Assembly: GCA_002429315.1 (NCBI GenBank)
Contig: DIZC01000025.1
Location: 1,580-59,087 of the forward strand
DNA from: Alphaproteobacteria bacterium UBA6038
Lineage (GTDB): Bacteria; Pseudomonadota; Alphaproteobacteria; Micropepsales; Micropepsaceae
Direction of reading: 5' to 3'
DNA: 57,508 bases
This document shows, piece after piece, positions 7,905 to 15,584 of the stretch; position 1 is the stretch's first letter, and every line of letters begins with the position of its first letter. The translations under genes and the position numbers were made by a program. A model generated the notes under the pieces. That model did no database searches. It was given only the letters and a program-made list of their open reading frames with translations, and was not told the origin of the DNA.

Positions 7905-8272
7905 TGTTTTCGCCGTTTTGCGCGTGCGTTGGACACCTCTTCCGGATAGCGCGTGCCATTTCTCAGGCAATCGATCATCTGGGTGAGCTTTGTCGATGCA
8001 TTCACCACGCTCTCGAGCGAATGAATCGTGTGGAGACGCTCGACATCCTGTAGGTAGGGATTGCTTGCCTGGTCGGAGAGCGTCTGCGTGATGCGGACGC
8101 AATCGGCCAGTTGGATGGCGAGTAGGTCGGAGATGTGAAACTCCTCCGGGACCTCGAAATCGTAACGCTTCGACCGCGGTGCCGTCTGGGCGTGGCTGCC
8201 GGCTTCAAGCGAGGGGTGCCCTTCGGTTTGGTCCTCCCATGTCTCGGGACGGCTGGAAGTCTCATTTTCCAT
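7901..8272 (-). CDS. Conserved-looking small protein, function unknown
   Basis: 123 aa from MENETSSRPETWED. The first 40 residues are acidic and polar, probably disordered; residues 45-110 look folded and helical (FHISDLLAIQLADCVRITQ, then RLHTIHSLESVVNAST). The tail is basic (ARAKRRKQ). The ATG at 8272 has AGGAG 7 nt upstream; an ATG six codons earlier is part of that site. It overlaps the next gene by 4 bp (GTGA), so the two small proteins are probably made together and may interact. I do not recognise the family. Confidence 0.65.
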   Translation of the reverse strand: MENETSSRPETWEDQTEGHPSLEAGSHAQTAPRSKRYDFEVPEEFHISDLLAIQLADCVRITQTLSDQASNPYLQDVERLHTIHSLESVVNASTKLTQMIDCLRNGTRYPEEVSNARAKRRKQ

Positions 8273-8407
8273 GGATATGCTCCTTTTCACATTATATTGG
8301 CGGCTCCTGCGGCCACGACCGGTTTAATCAGGCCGATTTGCCTATGTACCACCTATGTTCTTAGGAATCAAGAGGAGACTAGAAGGAATTTCATTAAACC
8401 TGTAAGA

Positions 8408-8423
8408 GCAACCGCAAGGTTGC
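8408..8423 (+). promoter_or_regulatory. ArsR-type operator palindrome
   Basis: Perfect inverted repeat GCAACC-gcaa-GGTTGC, 12 bp before the start of the ArsR gene. The AACC-N4-GGTT core resembles operators of ArsR regulators that normally partner AHSA1/SRPBCC genes. Autoregulation is likely. Confidence 0.65.
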
Positions 8424-8435
8424 ATATTAAGTCTC

Positions 8436-8765
8436 ATGAGTATGGACGCCGTGTTCCGGGCAGTGGCGGACAAGAGCCGGCGGGCGCTGCTGGACCGGCT
8501 GCGGGAGAAGGGTGGGCAAAGCTTGGGCGAACTGTGCAGCGGCCTCGCCATGACGCGCCAGGCGGTGACCAAGCATCTCGCGATCCTGGAAGCCGCCAAT
8601 CTCGTCAGTACACGGAAGGAAGGCCGGAAGAAGCTGCACTTCCTCAACCCGGTGCCGATCCATGAGCTCGCCGCGCGCTGGATCGACAAGTTCGGGCGCG
8701 CGCGCCTCGACGTGCTGCGCGAATTGAAACGGGAGCTCGAACAGACTCAGGAGGAGGAAAAATGA
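8436..8765 (+). CDS. ArsR family transcriptional regulator (SdpR-like)
   Basis: 109 aa winged-helix repressor. It begins MSMDAVFRAVADKSRRALLDRL; the recognition helix is in LAMTRQAVTKHLAILEAANLV, and the wing is REGRKKLHFLNPVPIHELA-like. This layout matches the metal-independent ArsR subgroup normally followed by an AHSA1/SRPBCC gene overlapping its stop. Here the overlapping ATGA leads only to a 36-codon frame, so the usual partner seems lost. No cysteine metal site is present. No clear Shine-Dalgarno precedes the ATG; the second Met (8442) is an alternative. The operator at 8408-8423 suggests self-control. Confidence 0.9.
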   Translation: MSMDAVFRAVADKSRRALLDRLREKGGQSLGELCSGLAMTRQAVTKHLAILEAANLVSTRKEGRKKLHFLNPVPIHELAARWIDKFGRARLDVLRELKRELEQTQEEEK

Positions 8766-8872
8766 ATCGCTCGCGCGCATTCGAAATTCATCGAAGGGTT
8801 TCCACCGCCTGGCCGCGGATCCTTTCGAGCCTCAAGACTTTGCTCGAAACCGGCAAAGCCGCTTTCCGGTAA
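8762..8872 (+). CDS. Short open frame overlapping the ArsR stop, doubtful
   Basis: 36 aa (MNRSRAFEIHRR... to KAAFR) starting in the ATGA at the ArsR stop, where an AHSA1/SRPBCC gene is expected. The sequence does not clearly match that family. It may be a decayed remnant or chance. Confidence 0.2.
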   Translation: MNRSRAFEIHRRVSTAWPRILSSLKTLLETGKAAFR

Positions 8873-8998
8873 GGGCGAACAATCAAAAAGCGCGCTAGCG
8901 GTTCGCCTGCGCAGCGGGTTTTCATCGTAAAGTCCGTTTTGGCTTGAAATCGCGTGGACTAGCCTTCAGGTTCGCTGCGCGATTTGAGGGGATGGGCC

Positions 8999-10159
8999 AT
9001 GCATGTTTCCAGGCCGTTTCAAGCCGCCACGTGCACGGCCGCCATCGTGGGGTTTTCCCTAGCGGGCGCCGCTCTGGCGCAATCGCCGCACGTTTCGCTG
9101 TTGAGCCAGGCGCCTGCCGAATCGATCTGCACGAACTGCGCCCGGCCAACCGGCATTCCCGCGGCGATTCCGCCGGCCGGCTTCAATCCGCTGACCGCCA
9201 CGGATGCCCAGCTCGATCATTACGGCTTTCCACCGCGTCCCGATCCAAAAGCCAATCCCGGCCCCTACGCGGTGTGGCAGACGGTGGTTACGGCACCCGT
9301 AAAGCGCGTCGTTCCACGCCAGCAGATGACCACGATCAGCAACAGTCCCGCCGTCATTCTGTCCACCAGCCAGGATCTGCATGCGCCGCTCGCGAACGCG
9401 GCGACGGGCACCACCACACCGAACTGGAGCGGCTACGGCATCATCGACAGCGCCAATCCGTTCAAGGCGGCCCAATCCACCATCTACGGCGTCTTCATGG
9501 TCCCGGTGGCGCAGCAGGCGGCCGGCAAATGCAGCGGCGGCTGGGACTATTCGGCGGCATGGGTCGGTTTCGATGGCCTGAACAGCAATGACCTGCTGCA
9601 GGCCGGCGTGGAAGCCGATGCCTACTGTTCAGGCGGCACCACGCGCGGACAGTATTATGGCTGGTACGAATGGTACCCCAACAACGAGGTGCGGGTCTCG
9701 GCGCCGGCGATCGAGCCCGGCGATCTGATCTACGTCTATGTCTGGAATACGACTCCCACCACCGGGCATTACTATCTGCAGAACATGACGCAGCGCGTTT
9801 CATCGTCGCTCCAGTTCTCCGCCCCGTCCGGTGTCCAGCTGCAGGGAAACTCGATGGAGTGGATCGTCGAGCGGACGCAGGTCAGCGGCAGATACGCGAC
9901 GCTGACCAATTACACGGGCTGGCCGTGGTACGACGCGCGTGCCGTCATTCCGTCCGGCGCGAAGAAGCTCACCTACTCGCCCGCCTCGGCGCCGAGCGGC
10001 GGCATCTACAGCATCACCATGCTGGACGATGCCGGCAGCGCCATCTCCTACGGCGAGACGACGGCCAACAGCGGCTTCAGCTATGTGGATCCGCAAGGCA
10101 AGCTGCACCATCTGCTTGGCACCGGCTTGTGGTTCTTCGACGAAGGCTCGGCGAAGTAG
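8999..10159 (+). CDS. Secreted G1 family (eqolisin-type) glutamic endopeptidase
   Basis: 386 aa, exported. A signal peptide covers about residues 1-27, with a cut after AALA. The catalytic domain starts at TPNWSGYG (about 141) and shows the G1 pattern: AAWVGFDG, DLLQAGVEAD with the catalytic Gln (Q201), GWYEWYPN, and SMEWIVERTQ with the catalytic Glu (E287). Known G1 enzymes are acid-active and best studied in fungi. The Pro-rich stretch 48-110 may be a propeptide. The ATG at 8999 has GAGGGG at good spacing. It stands alone between the ArsR gene and mutM. Confidence 0.88.
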   Translation: MHVSRPFQAATCTAAIVGFSLAGAALAQSPHVSLLSQAPAESICTNCARPTGIPAAIPPAGFNPLTATDAQLDHYGFPPRPDPKANPGPYAVWQTVVTAPVKRVVPRQQMTTISNSPAVILSTSQDLHAPLANAATGTTTPNWSGYGIIDSANPFKAAQSTIYGVFMVPVAQQAAGKCSGGWDYSAAWVGFDGLNSNDLLQAGVEADAYCSGGTTRGQYYGWYEWYPNNEVRVSAPAIEPGDLIYVYVWNTTPTTGHYYLQNMTQRVSSSLQFSAPSGVQLQGNSMEWIVERTQVSGRYATLTNYTGWPWYDARAVIPSGAKKLTYSPASAPSGGIYSITMLDDAGSAISYGETTANSGFSYVDPQGKLHHLLGTGLWFFDEGSAK

Positions 10160-10185
10160 CGGAGCCGCCTTCGCGGACGCGCAGA

Positions 10186-11058
10186 TCACCGCTGGCACTT
10201 CGGGCAGTAAAACGTGGAGCGGCCGGACTGGACGATCCGTCTGATCGTGCCGCCGCATGGCTCGGGGCAGGGTTTGCCCTCGCGGCCGTACACCGCGAAC
10301 CGATGCTGAAATTCGCCCAGCGCGCCGTCGACCCGCTGGTGATCGCGCAACGATGAGCCGCCGGCGCGTATGGCTTCGCGGAGCACTGCTCTAATCGCGG
10401 CGACAAGCGGCGCGAACGATTTGGATGAGAGGTTCCTCGCCAGGCGTTTGGGCGAAAGGCGCGCACGGAACAGCGCCTCGCAGACATAGATGTTGCCGAG
10501 CCCGGCGATCACCCGCTGATCGAGCAGCGCCGACTTGACTGGCGTCTTCTTGCCCGCGAGCGCGCGTTCGAGGAACGCCGCGTCGAACTCGTCCGACAGC
10601 GGCTCGACGCCGAGCCCTTTGAACAGCGGATGCTGTTCGAGCTTGTCGGTTGCGATCAAGGTCATCAGGCCGAAGCGGCGCGGATCGGTGAACACGATGC
10701 GCGCCGGCGCATCGGTTTCCAGCACCACGTGATCGTGCTTGCCGCGGCCGGCCTCCGCGGGCGCGGAGTCGTAGACATATTGCCCCAGCCGGCGTTCGCG
10801 GCCTTCGGCATAGACGCTCATGCGGCCGCTCATGCCGAGATGGATGACGAGGGTCTCGCCATTGTCGAGATTCGCCAGCAGATATTTGGCGCGGCGCCAG
10901 AGTTTCTCGACGCACCGGCGGGTGAGCCGTTTGGCGAAATTTTTCGGGAAGGGCGTGCGCAGATCGCCGCGCCGGGTTTCGGCCTGGGTGATGCGGTGGT
11001 GCTCCAGCACCGGCTGAAGCCCCAGGCGAACCGTTTCCACTTCGGGCAGTTCGGGCAA
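10186..11058 (-). CDS. mutM: Formamidopyrimidine-DNA glycosylase (Fpg/MutM)
   Basis: Removes 8-oxoguanine and ring-opened purines and nicks the DNA. 290 aa. The N terminus MPELPEVETV supplies the catalytic Pro and Glu. Other signs: AKYLLANLDNG, the HLGMSGRM loop, the H2TH region ALLDQRVIAGLGNIYVCEALF, and the C-terminal zinc finger with four cysteines (CPEPCGG and FYCPKCQ). Complete and of normal length. It is divergent from ubiE, with a palindromic repeat (11068-11213) between, the usual alphaproteobacterial neighbourhood. Confidence 0.97.
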   Translation of the reverse strand: MPELPEVETVRLGLQPVLEHHRITQAETRRGDLRTPFPKNFAKRLTRRCVEKLWRRAKYLLANLDNGETLVIHLGMSGRMSVYAEGRERRLGQYVYDSAPAEAGRGKHDHVVLETDAPARIVFTDPRRFGLMTLIATDKLEQHPLFKGLGVEPLSDEFDAAFLERALAGKKTPVKSALLDQRVIAGLGNIYVCEALFRARLSPKRLARNLSSKSFAPLVAAIRAVLREAIRAGGSSLRDHQRVDGALGEFQHRFAVYGREGKPCPEPCGGTIRRIVQSGRSTFYCPKCQR

Positions 11059-11067
11059 CGCGTTCCT

Positions 11068-11213
11068 TTCACCTCCCCCAGCGCGGGGAGGTCGATCCGT
11101 TGAGCGCAGCGAAACGGATCGGGTGGGGGGTGGGCGGACGAAAATCCCCCCACCCGGAGCATTTCATCGCTGCGCTCGAAATGCTCCGACCTCCCCGCGT
11201 TGGGGGAGGTGAA
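11068..11213. repeat. Nested palindromic element, GGGGGAGGT type
   Basis: Inverted arms of 27 bp at 11068-11094 and 11187-11213 with one mismatch. Inside: a hairpin GATCCGTT...AACGGATC, the pair GGGTGGGGGG/CCCCCCACCC, and a hairpin GGAGCATTT...AAATGCTCC. It occupies most of the mutM-ubiE divergent spacer, so it may overlap both promoters. Confidence 0.9.
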
Positions 11214-11263
11214 GATGAACCTCCGCGGTTGGCGGCGATCACAATAGTGTATGTTCGCGCGCG

Positions 11264-12025
11264 ATGAGCAATGCCCCCGACGCAACTGCTTCATTTGGTT
11301 TTCGCGACGTGCCCGAATCCGACAAGGAGGGGCTGGTGCGCGAGGTGTTTTCGTCCGTGGCGTGGCGCTACGACCTGATGAACGATTTGATGAGCGGCGG
11401 CGTCCATCGCTTCTGGAAGGACGCGATGGTCGAGCGGCTCAATCCGCGGCCGGGCTGGCGGGTGCTCGACGTGGCCGGTGGCACCGGCGACATCGCCTTT
11501 CGCATCGCCGATGCCGTGCGGACGCGCGGCGGTGCGGCCGACATCGTGGTCTGCGACATCAACGCGGAGATGATCGGCGAAGGCGTGCGGCGGGCGACGG
11601 AGAAAGGCGAGGGCGCCATCGAATGGGTTTGCGGCGACGCCGAAGCGCTGCCGATTCCGGACGCGAGCCTGGACGCCTATACCATCGCCTTCGGCATCCG
11701 CAACGTGACCCACATCGATCGCGCGCTGGCCGAAGCGCGCCGGGTGCTGAAGCCCGGCGGACGGTTTTTGTGCCTGGAGTTCTCGCGGGTGGATGCGCCG
11801 GGGCTGGACGTCCTCTACGACCGTTTCTCGTTCACGGTGCTGCCGCGGCTGGGCGAACTGGTGGCGAAGGACGGCGATGCCTACCGCTATCTCGCCGAAA
11901 GCATTCGCCGGTTTCCGCCGCAGAATGCGTTTGCGCAAATGATCGACCAGGCGGGGCTGTCGCGCGTCAAGGTGCGCAACCTGACCGGCGGCGTCGCTGC
12001 GCTGCATTCGGCGTGGAAGATATGA
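11264..12025 (+). CDS. ubiE: Demethylmenaquinone/2-polyprenyl-6-methoxy-benzoquinol methylase
   Basis: SAM-dependent C-methyltransferase of ubiquinone (and menaquinone) synthesis. 253 aa. Seen: FSSVAWRYDLMNDLMSGGVHRFWK, the UbiE signature 1 region; SAM-binding motif VLDVAGGTGDIAFRI near residue 70; and FGIRNVTHIDRALAEARRVLKPGG, signature 2. Complete. It is followed by ubiB about 210 bp downstream, with a repeat between, so the two quinone genes likely act together. Confidence 0.96.
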   Translation: MSNAPDATASFGFRDVPESDKEGLVREVFSSVAWRYDLMNDLMSGGVHRFWKDAMVERLNPRPGWRVLDVAGGTGDIAFRIADAVRTRGGAADIVVCDINAEMIGEGVRRATEKGEGAIEWVCGDAEALPIPDASLDAYTIAFGIRNVTHIDRALAEARRVLKPGGRFLCLEFSRVDAPGLDVLYDRFSFTVLPRLGELVAKDGDAYRYLAESIRRFPPQNAFAQMIDQAGLSRVKVRNLTGGVAALHSAWKI

Positions 12026-12046
12026 CCTGCGATTATGCAACTGTAG

Positions 12047-12224
12047 CCCCTCGCCCCCGCAACGCGGGGGAGAGGGGTTGGGGTGAGGGGGCCGTCAGAC
12101 GTCAGAAACCGGAGGTCAGAAATCAGAACGGATGCTGCTACGGCGTGCTTCTAATTTCCATTTTCCGACTTCCGAATACCCCCTCACCCTCGGTCCCTCT
12201 CCCCCACTTGCGTGGGGGCGAGGG
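12047..12224. repeat. Long inverted repeat between ubiE and ubiB
   Basis: Imperfect arms of about 45 bp (12047-12091 and 12179-12224), each holding its own hairpin (CGCCCCCG...CGGGGG and CTCCCCCAC...GTGGGGGCG). The middle carries inverted 7-bp word arrays (12092-12175). The right arm ends 15 bp before the ubiB start codon. Confidence 0.8.
12092..12175. repeat. Heptad-word array in inverted orientation
   Basis: Left side: consecutive 7-mers CCGTCAG, ACGTCAG, AAACCGG, AGGTCAG, AAATCAG (12092-12126). Right side: CTTCTAA, TTTCCAT, TTTCCGA, CTTCCGA (12148-12175). The right words are roughly complementary to the left. Same plan as 33025-33119 and 46300-46361. Confidence 0.6.
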
Positions 12225-12238
12225 AAGGTGAAAACCGG

Positions 12239-13813
12239 ATGTTCCGTGCGCTGAGCAACATCCGCCGCCTGGTGCATGCCGCGCGCGTGCTGGCAGCGCA
12301 CGACGCGCTGGTGCCGCACGAATATCTGGGCACGATGCCGTTCTCGGTGCGGGTGATGCGCCGCGTGCTCGGCACCCGCGAAACCGACGCCGAAGGCGTG
12401 GCCGCAGGGGTGCGCCTGAGCCGCGCGCTGGAGAGCCTCGGTCCCGCCTACATCAAGCTCGGTCAGGTGCTGGCGACGCGCCCCGATCTTATCGGCGAGG
12501 ATGTGGCGTTGGCGCTGGAGACGCTGCAGGACCGGCTGCCGCCGTTTCCCACCGCCGTGGCCGAGGCGGAAGTCGAAGCGGCGCTGCGCAAGCCGCTGCC
12601 GGATCTGTTTTCCAGTTTCGGCGACGCCGTCGCCGCGGCCTCCATTGCGCAGGTGCACGAAGCTCAGACCACGGACGATTCGGCGCGGCGCGTCGCGGTC
12701 AAGGTGCTGCGCCCGAGCATCGAGCAGCAATTCGCCGAAGACCTCTCCGCTTTCGCCTTTGCCGCGAAACTCGCGGAGCGGTTCTCTGCCGAAGCACGCC
12801 GGCTGCGCCTTAGCGCCGTGGTGGACACGCTCGCCACCTCCGTCGCACTCGAACTCGATCTGCGCATGGAAGCGGCCGCGGCGTCCGAGCTGCGCGAGAA
12901 CACCAAAACCGACGAGGATTTCCGCGTGCCCGACGTCGATTGGGACCGCACCGCGGAGCGGGTGATGACGGCGGAATGGATCGACGGCGTTTCGGTGCGC
13001 GATCCTGCGGCGCTCGCGGCAGCCGGTCACCATCCCGGCCGCATCGCCGTCGTGGTGGTCCGCAGCTTCCTCGCCCAGGCGCTGCGCGACGGCTTCTTTC
13101 ACGCTGACATGCATCAGGGAAACCTGTTCGTGGACGCGGACGGGCGGCTGGTGGCGGTCGATTTCGGCATCATGGGCCGGCTCGATCCCGACATGCGCCG
13201 CTTCCTTGCCGAAACGCTGAACGGGTTCTTGAACCGCGACTACATGCGCGTGGCGCAGGTGCATTACGACGCCGGCTTCGTGCCGCGCACCCATCCCATC
13301 GAGACGTTCGCCCAGGCGCTGCGCGCCATCGGCGAGCCGATCTTCGGCCGCAGCGCGCAGGACATGTCGATGGGCCGGCTGCTGCAGCAGCTGTTCGAGA
13401 CCACGCGGCGCTTCGACATGGCGCTGCAGCCCCAGCTGGTGCTGCTGCAGAAGACCATGATGGTGGTGGAAGGCGTGGCGCGTGCGCTCGACCCGGAATT
13501 CGACATCTGGGCGGCGTCGCGGCCCGTGGTGGAGCGCTGGATGGTGCAGAGCGTGGGGCCGGAAGCCCGCCTGCGCGACGCGGCGGAGGGGATCGAGGCG
13601 CTGTCGCGCGCCGCCCAGCATCTGCCGCAGCTGCTGCGCGACGCCGAGTCCATTTCGCAGATGCTGGCGGAAGGCGGTTTGCGGCTGCATCCCGAAACCA
13701 TGCGCCATTTTGCCGAGGTGCAGATCCGGCGTGCCAAGCACATTCGCATCGCCATCTGGCTCGCCGCCGCGGCCCTGGCGCTGCTCGCGATAAGCGCGTT
13801 GCTGATACGCTAG
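12239..13813 (+). CDS. ubiB: UbiB family atypical kinase/ATPase, ubiquinone biosynthesis
   Basis: 524 aa membrane-associated protein needed for coenzyme Q synthesis. It has the UbiB KxGQ motif in AYIKLGQVLATRPD near residue 66, the lysine motif RVAVKVLRP, and the catalytic segment FFHADMHQGNLFVD followed by AVDFGIMGRLD. The C terminus has a hydrophobic helix (IAIWLAAAALALLAISALL). The ATG at 12239 gives MFRALSNIRRL, a normal UbiB start, with AAGGTGA upstream at the edge of the repeat. It follows ubiE on the same strand. Confidence 0.94.
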   Translation: MFRALSNIRRLVHAARVLAAHDALVPHEYLGTMPFSVRVMRRVLGTRETDAEGVAAGVRLSRALESLGPAYIKLGQVLATRPDLIGEDVALALETLQDRLPPFPTAVAEAEVEAALRKPLPDLFSSFGDAVAAASIAQVHEAQTTDDSARRVAVKVLRPSIEQQFAEDLSAFAFAAKLAERFSAEARRLRLSAVVDTLATSVALELDLRMEAAAASELRENTKTDEDFRVPDVDWDRTAERVMTAEWIDGVSVRDPAALAAAGHHPGRIAVVVVRSFLAQALRDGFFHADMHQGNLFVDADGRLVAVDFGIMGRLDPDMRRFLAETLNGFLNRDYMRVAQVHYDAGFVPRTHPIETFAQALRAIGEPIFGRSAQDMSMGRLLQQLFETTRRFDMALQPQLVLLQKTMMVVEGVARALDPEFDIWAASRPVVERWMVQSVGPEARLRDAAEGIEALSRAAQHLPQLLRDAESISQMLAEGGLRLHPETMRHFAEVQIRRAKHIRIAIWLAAAALALLAISALLIR

Positions 13814-13844
13814 AGGCGCGAGCGTTTCGCGTCGTGGCAGAGGT

Positions 13845-15539
13845 CTAGCCGGGCGGGATGGCAAGCAGATAGGGCAGCCCGTTGTTCACCGTCGATTTCT
13901 CGCCCCAGATGCCCGGTTTGAAGCCTGCCGGCAAGCCTGCGCGCAGCTGACTGGTGGTCTTGGGCGCAATACCGGGATCGCTCGCCGGGTATCCAGAGCC
14001 TTGGGCCGGATCGGTAATGCCGCTGGTGGTCGTGTCCCAATAGGTGTGCGTCAGGCTGCCGGCTTGCGCGCCGTCGCCACCGAGAAGGCCGCCTGTAATG
14101 CCGCTCGCGCCTTGGGGCGCACCGGTCGAATAGGCGGCGGAGATCGTGGACGCGTTGTAGCCGGCAAGACCGCCGGCGTCGCTGCCGGAGGTGACGCTTC
14201 CGGTCGCGTAGGAATTGTCGATCGCGCCGAAGCTGGCGCCCGTGAGCCCGCCACCATCCGTGCCGGCGGCCGTTACCGCTCCCGCCGCCCAGGACTGCGA
14301 GATCGTGCTGCTGTCGAGTTCACCGACCAAGCCGCCCGCGGTGGAGCGAAGATTGCCTGAACTGGCGCCCGTCGTTGCAGAGCCGGTCGCGTAAGACTTC
14401 TTGATCGAGCCGCCCCAGTTGATCCCCACGAGGCCGCCGACATAGGCGTTAACCCCACCCGAAGCATCCCCCGTCGCATATGAGGTCTCCACCGGCTCCG
14501 TGTTCGAGCCGATAAGGCCGCCGACATTCATCCCGTCTCCTCCGGTCACTTTGCCGGAGGCATGGGAGTGATCGACGCTCGCGGAGCCGTTGACCTGATA
14601 GCCGATGAGGCCACCGGCGTTCCCGCCGCCGGTCAGCTTGACCGTAACCGCAGCGGATGCGTGGGAGGTGAATCCGGGGCCCTGCCCGCCGGCCAGGCCG
14701 CCAGCATATGCATAACTTCCCGTCACCCGGCCGGCGACGGAATCGCCGAACAGTGTGCCGCGATTGATCCCGACGAGCCCGCCGACGGTCGAGAAAGCGG
14801 ACGAGTTGCCGGTCGCCTGCACGCTCGCTTTCGTCAGACGAACATTTTCGACGGTGCCGCCGCTGATATAGGCGAACAGCCCGACATTGTCGCCCGCCGT
14901 CGTATCGTCGATCGTGAGGCTGGAGACGGTGTTGCCGAGGCCCTCGAAGATGCCGCTGAAGATGGGCTGGATGGGCGCATGCGCGTAGGTGCCGTCCGGC
15001 GTGGCATCGTAACTGGCGGCAAGCGCATAATAGCCCGCGGCATTGTTTCCGACCCAGGTCGCCAGACCGGGCACGCTGTTCACCAGCTGATAGCCCTGAT
15101 TGTTGATCACCAGAAGACTGCTCGTGTCGAAAAATCCGATATTGCCTTGCGGCCCGAAGGAAAGATGACCGCCGCTGCCCATTTCGAGATTCAACTCGGT
15201 GCCCGTTCCGGCATCCGACACATGCGCATTCACCACGATCGAGCGTTGCGCGATGAGCGCGAGTCCGCTCGCGCTGGTCCAGCTCAGGGGCGCGTTGATG
15301 ACGATGTCGTCGGTCGCGCTCCCGGTGGCCACATTGACGTTCTGTGCGGCTAGGAGATTGCTGAGCTTGGTCACATTCAGCACGGCGTTGGCGGCCGTCG
15401 CGTTGCACACGCGCGCGTACTGCCCTTGGGTACAGCTCACATGTGCGGTGGCATCGGTGGAAATCACCAGCGCCGCTCGCGCAGGCAGCGTCACGATGGC
15501 CAAGCTGAGAACGATGAGGGCCGTTTGTGCGATACGCAT
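13845..15539 (-). CDS. Secreted GLUG-repeat protein, paralogue A
   Basis: 564 aa. Signal peptide about 1-24 (MRIAQTALIVLSLAIVTLPARA). Residues 25-180 form a beta-rich N-terminal domain (NVNVATGSATDDIVINAP, SWTSASGLALIAQRSIVV) like those in filamentous-haemagglutinin-type proteins. From about 220, after FSGIFEGLGNTVSSLTI, come at least eight GLUG-type repeats of the form GGLVGxNxGxI...SYATG, a right-handed beta-helix pattern. No two-partner (TPS) or autotransporter domain is seen. The ATG at 15539 has a strong GAGGAGGAGAGG site. It lies 45 bp downstream of its paralogue. A surface or matrix role is plausible but unproven. Confidence 0.8.
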   Translation of the reverse strand: MRIAQTALIVLSLAIVTLPARAALVISTDATAHVSCTQGQYARVCNATAANAVLNVTKLSNLLAAQNVNVATGSATDDIVINAPLSWTSASGLALIAQRSIVVNAHVSDAGTGTELNLEMGSGGHLSFGPQGNIGFFDTSSLLVINNQGYQLVNSVPGLATWVGNNAAGYYALAASYDATPDGTYAHAPIQPIFSGIFEGLGNTVSSLTIDDTTAGDNVGLFAYISGGTVENVRLTKASVQATGNSSAFSTVGGLVGINRGTLFGDSVAGRVTGSYAYAGGLAGGQGPGFTSHASAAVTVKLTGGGNAGGLIGYQVNGSASVDHSHASGKVTGGDGMNVGGLIGSNTEPVETSYATGDASGGVNAYVGGLVGINWGGSIKKSYATGSATTGASSGNLRSTAGGLVGELDSSTISQSWAAGAVTAAGTDGGGLTGASFGAIDNSYATGSVTSGSDAGGLAGYNASTISAAYSTGAPQGASGITGGLLGGDGAQAGSLTHTYWDTTTSGITDPAQGSGYPASDPGIAPKTTSQLRAGLPAGFKPGIWGEKSTVNNGLPYLLAIPPG

Positions 15540-15584
15540 GAATCCTCTCCTCCTCGCCCACAGCGGCACGCGTGGCACGAAAGC

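Noticed and set aside
8762..8872. Complete AHSA1 partner gene after ArsR
   Set aside because: Only 36 codons are open and the sequence does not match AHSA1 convincingly; kept only as a doubtful frame.
12116..13864. 582-codon minus-strand frame opposite ubiB
   Set aside because: UbiB motifs are complete on the plus strand; the opposite frame has low-complexity HH/GR/QR composition.
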